Assembly (NCBI GenBank): GCA_035353055.1
Contig: DAOPYW010000018.1
Coordinates: forward strand, 1-25,597
Direction: 5' to 3'
Source: JAAYDH01 sp035353055
GTDB lineage: Bacteria > Bacillota_I > Bacilli_A > RFN20 > CAG-826
DNA length: 25,597 bases
In this document: positions 23,530 to 25,597 of the stretch, piece by piece
How positions within the stretch are numbered: the stretch's first letter is position 1
How the letters are laid out: every line of letters starts with the position of its first letter
Notes under the pieces: generated by a model
What the model was told of the DNA's origin: nothing
Seen by the model: only the letters and a program-made list of their open reading frames with translations
The model's database searches: none
Translations under genes and position numbers: made by a program

Positions 23530-23985
23530 ATGGAATTTAAGAAAAAAAATATTTTGCCTTTTGTGATATTTGCTACTGTCATAAGCGGATGTGCCGCTCC
23601 CATGCGTTCCTTTTCCGTTGGTGATAAAATCGATAAATTTGTGGGCGAATACATTTCCAATGAAACATTTTATCAATACATGGGTTACTCATTTGTAACC
23701 ATTACTGGCCAAAACATCGTGGTTTTTTCAGAGGTTGATTCAAATGAAATCCAAGAAATAGAGAAATTTGAGTACACCAAACCCTCAACTATGGATTTTG
23801 AGAGAATCGAATCGGGGATGACGGTTTTCGAGGCTGTTTCATTGGTTGGCATTCCGTATGGAAGCCAAACAAGTGGGGCATTTTCGCTGATGTTTAAGTG
23901 TTTCGATTCCAATCAGGATTATGTAACAATTTATTTCAACAATGATTCCGACCTCCATCTTGTTGTGGCGTTTGTTAGTTTTTAG
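23530..23985 (+). CDS. Small lipoprotein with SmpA/BamE-like motif
   Basis: A 151-residue protein with a lipoprotein signal: KKK, a hydrophobic core (ILPFVIFATV) and the lipobox VISGC with C21 as the lipidated residue. The mature part ends with ESGMTVFEAVSLVGIP and YVTIYFNNDSDLHLVVAF. This resembles the GMTxxEVxxLLGxP-plus-strands pattern of SmpA/BamE-like (BLIP-fold) lipoproteins common in Firmicutes. It begins 5 nt after the large secreted protein gene, so the two are probably co-transcribed, and it may anchor or inhibit that protein at the membrane (inference). Ribosome site GGAG is 10 nt upstream. Confidence 0.85.
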   Translation: MEFKKKNILPFVIFATVISGCAAPMRSFSVGDKIDKFVGEYISNETFYQYMGYSFVTITGQNIVVFSEVDSNEIQEIEKFEYTKPSTMDFERIESGMTVFEAVSLVGIPYGSQTSGAFSLMFKCFDSNQDYVTIYFNNDSDLHLVVAFVSF

Positions 23986-24028
23986 AAGTATCTGTAAGCT
24001 TAAGTTACGGAATTTTGAATACTTTTTT
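23986..24028 (+). terminator. Possible terminator after the lipoprotein gene
   Basis: AAGTAT (23986-23991) pairs with ATACTT (24019-24024) and an inner GTAA/TTAC stem lies within; the outer arm is followed by a short T run. It begins right after the stop codon. The stem is AT-rich and interrupted. Confidence 0.4.
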
Positions 24029-24210
24029 GGTTTAGGATTCTTTGAACGGAATTCTTATTTTCTCACAGTGAATTTGCAGAATATTTCAATGTTGTAAATA
24101 ATTCGTTTTGCATCAAACTCATATGTTTTAATCAATGTTTACCAACCAGTTCCCCCTTATTCTAAAAACATTTGTGATTTCCCATCGCATATTTTAAGTG
24201 TTTATTCTAT

Positions 24211-24314
24211 GAGTTCAGACATAAAGTTTCTATTTTTGGGTCTTTGTTTTCCATAAGAAAGACCCTTTTTGGTTTTATCATACCTCCTGAGTTCTTTTTA
24301 TTTCGTGAACTAAA
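24211..24314 (-). repeat. Right copy of the diverged inverted repeat (~105 bp)
   Basis: The reverse complement of this stretch aligns along its length with 20752-20859, sharing TTAGTTCAC, AAACCAAA, GGGTCTTTCTTATG and ATGTCTGAACTC with small gaps. It is oriented inward, opposite to the left copy. Similarity seems to continue weakly beyond TTAGTTCAC on the outer side. Confidence 0.7.
24238..24270 (+). terminator. Rho-independent terminator within the right repeat
   Basis: A perfect 8-bp stem, GGGTCTTT (24238-24245) with AAAGACCC (24258-24265), is followed by five T. It could end transcripts from the lipoprotein gene and insulate the hydrolase gene. Confidence 0.75.
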
Positions 24315-24350
24315 ATGGGTTCAGTTCCTTCACAGTGTCGTTTTTAATTG

Positions 24351-24359
24351 TGATATAGT
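24351..24359 (+). promoter_or_regulatory. Possible extended -10 promoter of the hydrolase gene
   Basis: TGATATAGT fits an extended -10 (TGnTATAAT). The expected start of transcription is about 14 nt before the ATG at 24380. No clear -35 and no ribosome site are visible. Confidence 0.4.
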
Positions 24360-24379
24360 TACTATGTAAAAAATGAATT

Positions 24380-25333
24380 ATGGAATGGTATTTTATTCTC
24401 TTAATTATCGCAGCTAGCCTCCTTCTTCTCTTGGGGATATATTTTCTCTTGGGTGCTTTTATCATCCACTTCTTTCTTTCGAAGAAATCAATCAACAAAA
24501 TCTTTAAATACAATGCCTCGATTCCCGATAATCCCTTCTATCAACAGGTCGATCTCGACTGGTTCCGTGATGAGAATGTCTTTCGGATGATCTCGCTTAA
24601 GTCATTTGATAAAAAGAAGCTGAACGCTCATTACGCCATCAACCCAAAAGCCAGCCATAAGTACATCATCTATGTCCATGGTTGGTGCGGCTCTCCTGAT
24701 GAAGAGACGAAAGTACTCCGCGAAATATATGAAAAACATAACTACAACCTCTTGTGCATCGAGCAGCGCGCTCAATGGACGAGCGATGTTAAGCTCTGCA
24801 CGATGGGGATTAGAGAATCCCGCGATTTATTGAGCTGGATTAACTACGTCATCAAGCATGATTCCGAAGCCCAAATCATTCTATATGGAATGTCGATGGG
24901 GGCGGGAACCGTGATGATGGCCAATAAGTACGACCTCCCTTCTCAAGTCAAATGCTTAATCGCGGATGCAGGCTTTACCAGTATCTTTGATACTTTTATT
25001 GATTCTAGCAAAACTAAATACGGTAGATTCCTCGCTAATTTATTCATTTCTAGCGCCTATCTAGACTTAAAGTTTTTTTATGGTTTAGACATCAGAAAAG
25101 ACTCACCAATCAATGCCTTAAAAAATTGCAAGATCCCTTGCTTATTTATCCATGGCGATATGGATCAGATGGTCCCCTATCCTTCAATGGCAAAGATCGC
25201 AAGTTCGCTCCCCTCAAACATCTATCGCGAAACAGTTACTTTCCCTAGCACCATGCATGGATTGTGCGCGGTCGATGATTATGAGCGATATTATCGAGTT
25301 CTGACCGATTTCATTCAAAAAGCAATTCATTAG
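24380..25333 (+). CDS. Membrane-anchored alpha/beta hydrolase
   Basis: A 317-residue protein with one N-terminal membrane segment (about residues 4-33) and an alpha/beta-hydrolase domain. The oxyanion-region HGWCGSP is at 100-106, the nucleophile S172 is in GMSMGAG, the acid D262 is in HGDMDQMVP and the histidine H293 is in STMHGL, so the triad is complete. It resembles the YqkD/FrsA-like serine hydrolases of Firmicutes, which may be esterases or peptidases; the substrate is not known. The start has no clear Shine-Dalgarno sequence and a promoter-like site lies just upstream. It is not part of the purine-type operon and has no sign of co-transcription with the lipoprotein gene. Confidence 0.88.
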   Translation: MEWYFILLIIAASLLLLLGIYFLLGAFIIHFFLSKKSINKIFKYNASIPDNPFYQQVDLDWFRDENVFRMISLKSFDKKKLNAHYAINPKASHKYIIYVHGWCGSPDEETKVLREIYEKHNYNLLCIEQRAQWTSDVKLCTMGIRESRDLLSWINYVIKHDSEAQIILYGMSMGAGTVMMANKYDLPSQVKCLIADAGFTSIFDTFIDSSKTKYGRFLANLFISSAYLDLKFFYGLDIRKDSPINALKNCKIPCLFIHGDMDQMVPYPSMAKIASSLPSNIYRETVTFPSTMHGLCAVDDYERYYRVLTDFIQKAIH

Positions 25334-25384
25334 CGGATTTTAAAAACTTTAGTTTATACTTAAATTAATCGAGGAGGATTTTCT

Positions 25385-25597
25385 ATGGTTAAGATTAAAT
25401 CTTTACTGACCCGCCTAGTCTTGCTTTCGCTTGTTTTTGTGATGTCTTTAGTCACGGTTATCATGACAGTGGCTGAAGGACTACCCTTCCCGTACATCGA
25501 AGCGATATTCTGCTTCTTAGTTCTCTTTGGCATTGTGATGACTGCCCTCCTTAGCAAAGGCGAAGGATTGACGACCCTCGAAGGCAAAATCCTTTCC
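25385..25597 (+). CDS. Small membrane protein, N-terminal part only
   Basis: An ATG behind GAGGAGG opens a frame that runs past the right edge (71 codons seen). The visible part has two hydrophobic segments (about 8-28 and 38-55) separated by a short EGLPFPYIE loop, then a polar KGEG segment. It looks like a small integral membrane protein of unknown function. A TATACT element at 25355-25360 may be its -10. It starts 51 nt after the hydrolase. Confidence 0.7.
   Translation, partial: MVKIKSLLTRLVLLSLVFVMSLVTVIMTVAEGLPFPYIEAIFCFLVLFGIVMTALLSKGEGLTTLEGKILS

Larger units (their letters stand above)
23986..24379. other. 394-bp non-coding stretch before the alpha/beta hydrolase gene
   Basis: This AT-rich gap contains the weak terminator after the lipoprotein, the right inverted-repeat copy (24211-24314) with its own hairpin, and a promoter-like site at 24351-24359. 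No open frame or RNA gene that I can support is present. Confidence 0.5.

Noticed and set aside
1..25597. CRISPR arrays, tRNA, rRNA or riboswitches
   Set aside because: No spaced direct repeats, cloverleaf-like sequences or conserved riboswitch cores were seen in any gap.

Overview
The window comes from a low- to mid-GC Bacillota-type genome, probably an anaerobic, amino-acid/purine-fermenting gut commensal of the Bacilli/Erysipelotrichia kind (inference). The basis is strong AGGAGG-type ribosome sites, AT-rich intergenic DNA, a membrane-anchored XRE regulator of a Firmicutes type, and a fermentative gene set with molybdenum hydroxylases, carbamate kinase and ferredoxin domains. TGA is used as a normal stop (end of the second FAD subunit, 15829-15831), so this is genetic code 11 and not the Mycoplasma code.

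Layout. (1) 1-2391: the tail of an unknown gene, then serC and serA (serine biosynthesis), closed by a strong terminator. (2) 2488-4371, minus strand: a carbamate kinase, and upstream of it an XRE-family membrane regulator with its own terminator. (3) 4501-20701, plus strand: one promoter-like site followed by 14 tightly packed genes with gaps of at most 39 nt. The order is mocA-like cytidylyltransferase; a FAD/2Fe-2S/Mo molybdenum hydroxylase; dihydropyrimidinase (hyuA-like); ssnA-like aminohydrolase; a dihydroorotate-dehydrogenase-like flavoprotein with a 2[4Fe-4S] domain; a second Mo/2Fe-2S/FAD molybdenum hydroxylase; two PLP fold-type II enzymes; ygeY-like M20 hydrolase; ygeW-like carbamoyltransferase. 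(4) 20702-24379: a gene-poor, AT-rich segment bounded by two diverged inverted copies of a ~105-bp sequence. It carries a large secreted protein whose signal peptide is split by a frameshift at a T7 tract, and a small lipoprotein. (5) 24380-end: a membrane-anchored alpha/beta hydrolase and the start of a small membrane protein.

How the genes fit together. Region 3 plus the carbamate kinase has the composition of the E. coli ygeW-ygeX-ygeY-hyuA-yqeA-ygfJ-ygfK-ssnA-xdhD set, which recent work on gut bacteria links to anaerobic purine/uric acid breakdown. The inferred logic is as follows. Two molybdenum hydroxylases adjust the oxidation state of the purine. The flavo-ferredoxin enzyme handles a reductive or oxidative step. 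HyuA and SsnA open rings hydrolytically. YgeY and the PLP enzymes break the resulting small amino compounds down to keto acid and ammonia. YgeW phosphorolyses a carbamoyl (ureido) group to carbamoyl phosphate, from which carbamate kinase makes ATP. This version differs from the E. coli arrangement. It has two complete three-subunit hydroxylases, a compact PreA-like protein where E. coli has the ~1000-residue YgfK, and two PLP enzymes that do not look like classical YgeX. No purine transporter is visible in the window.
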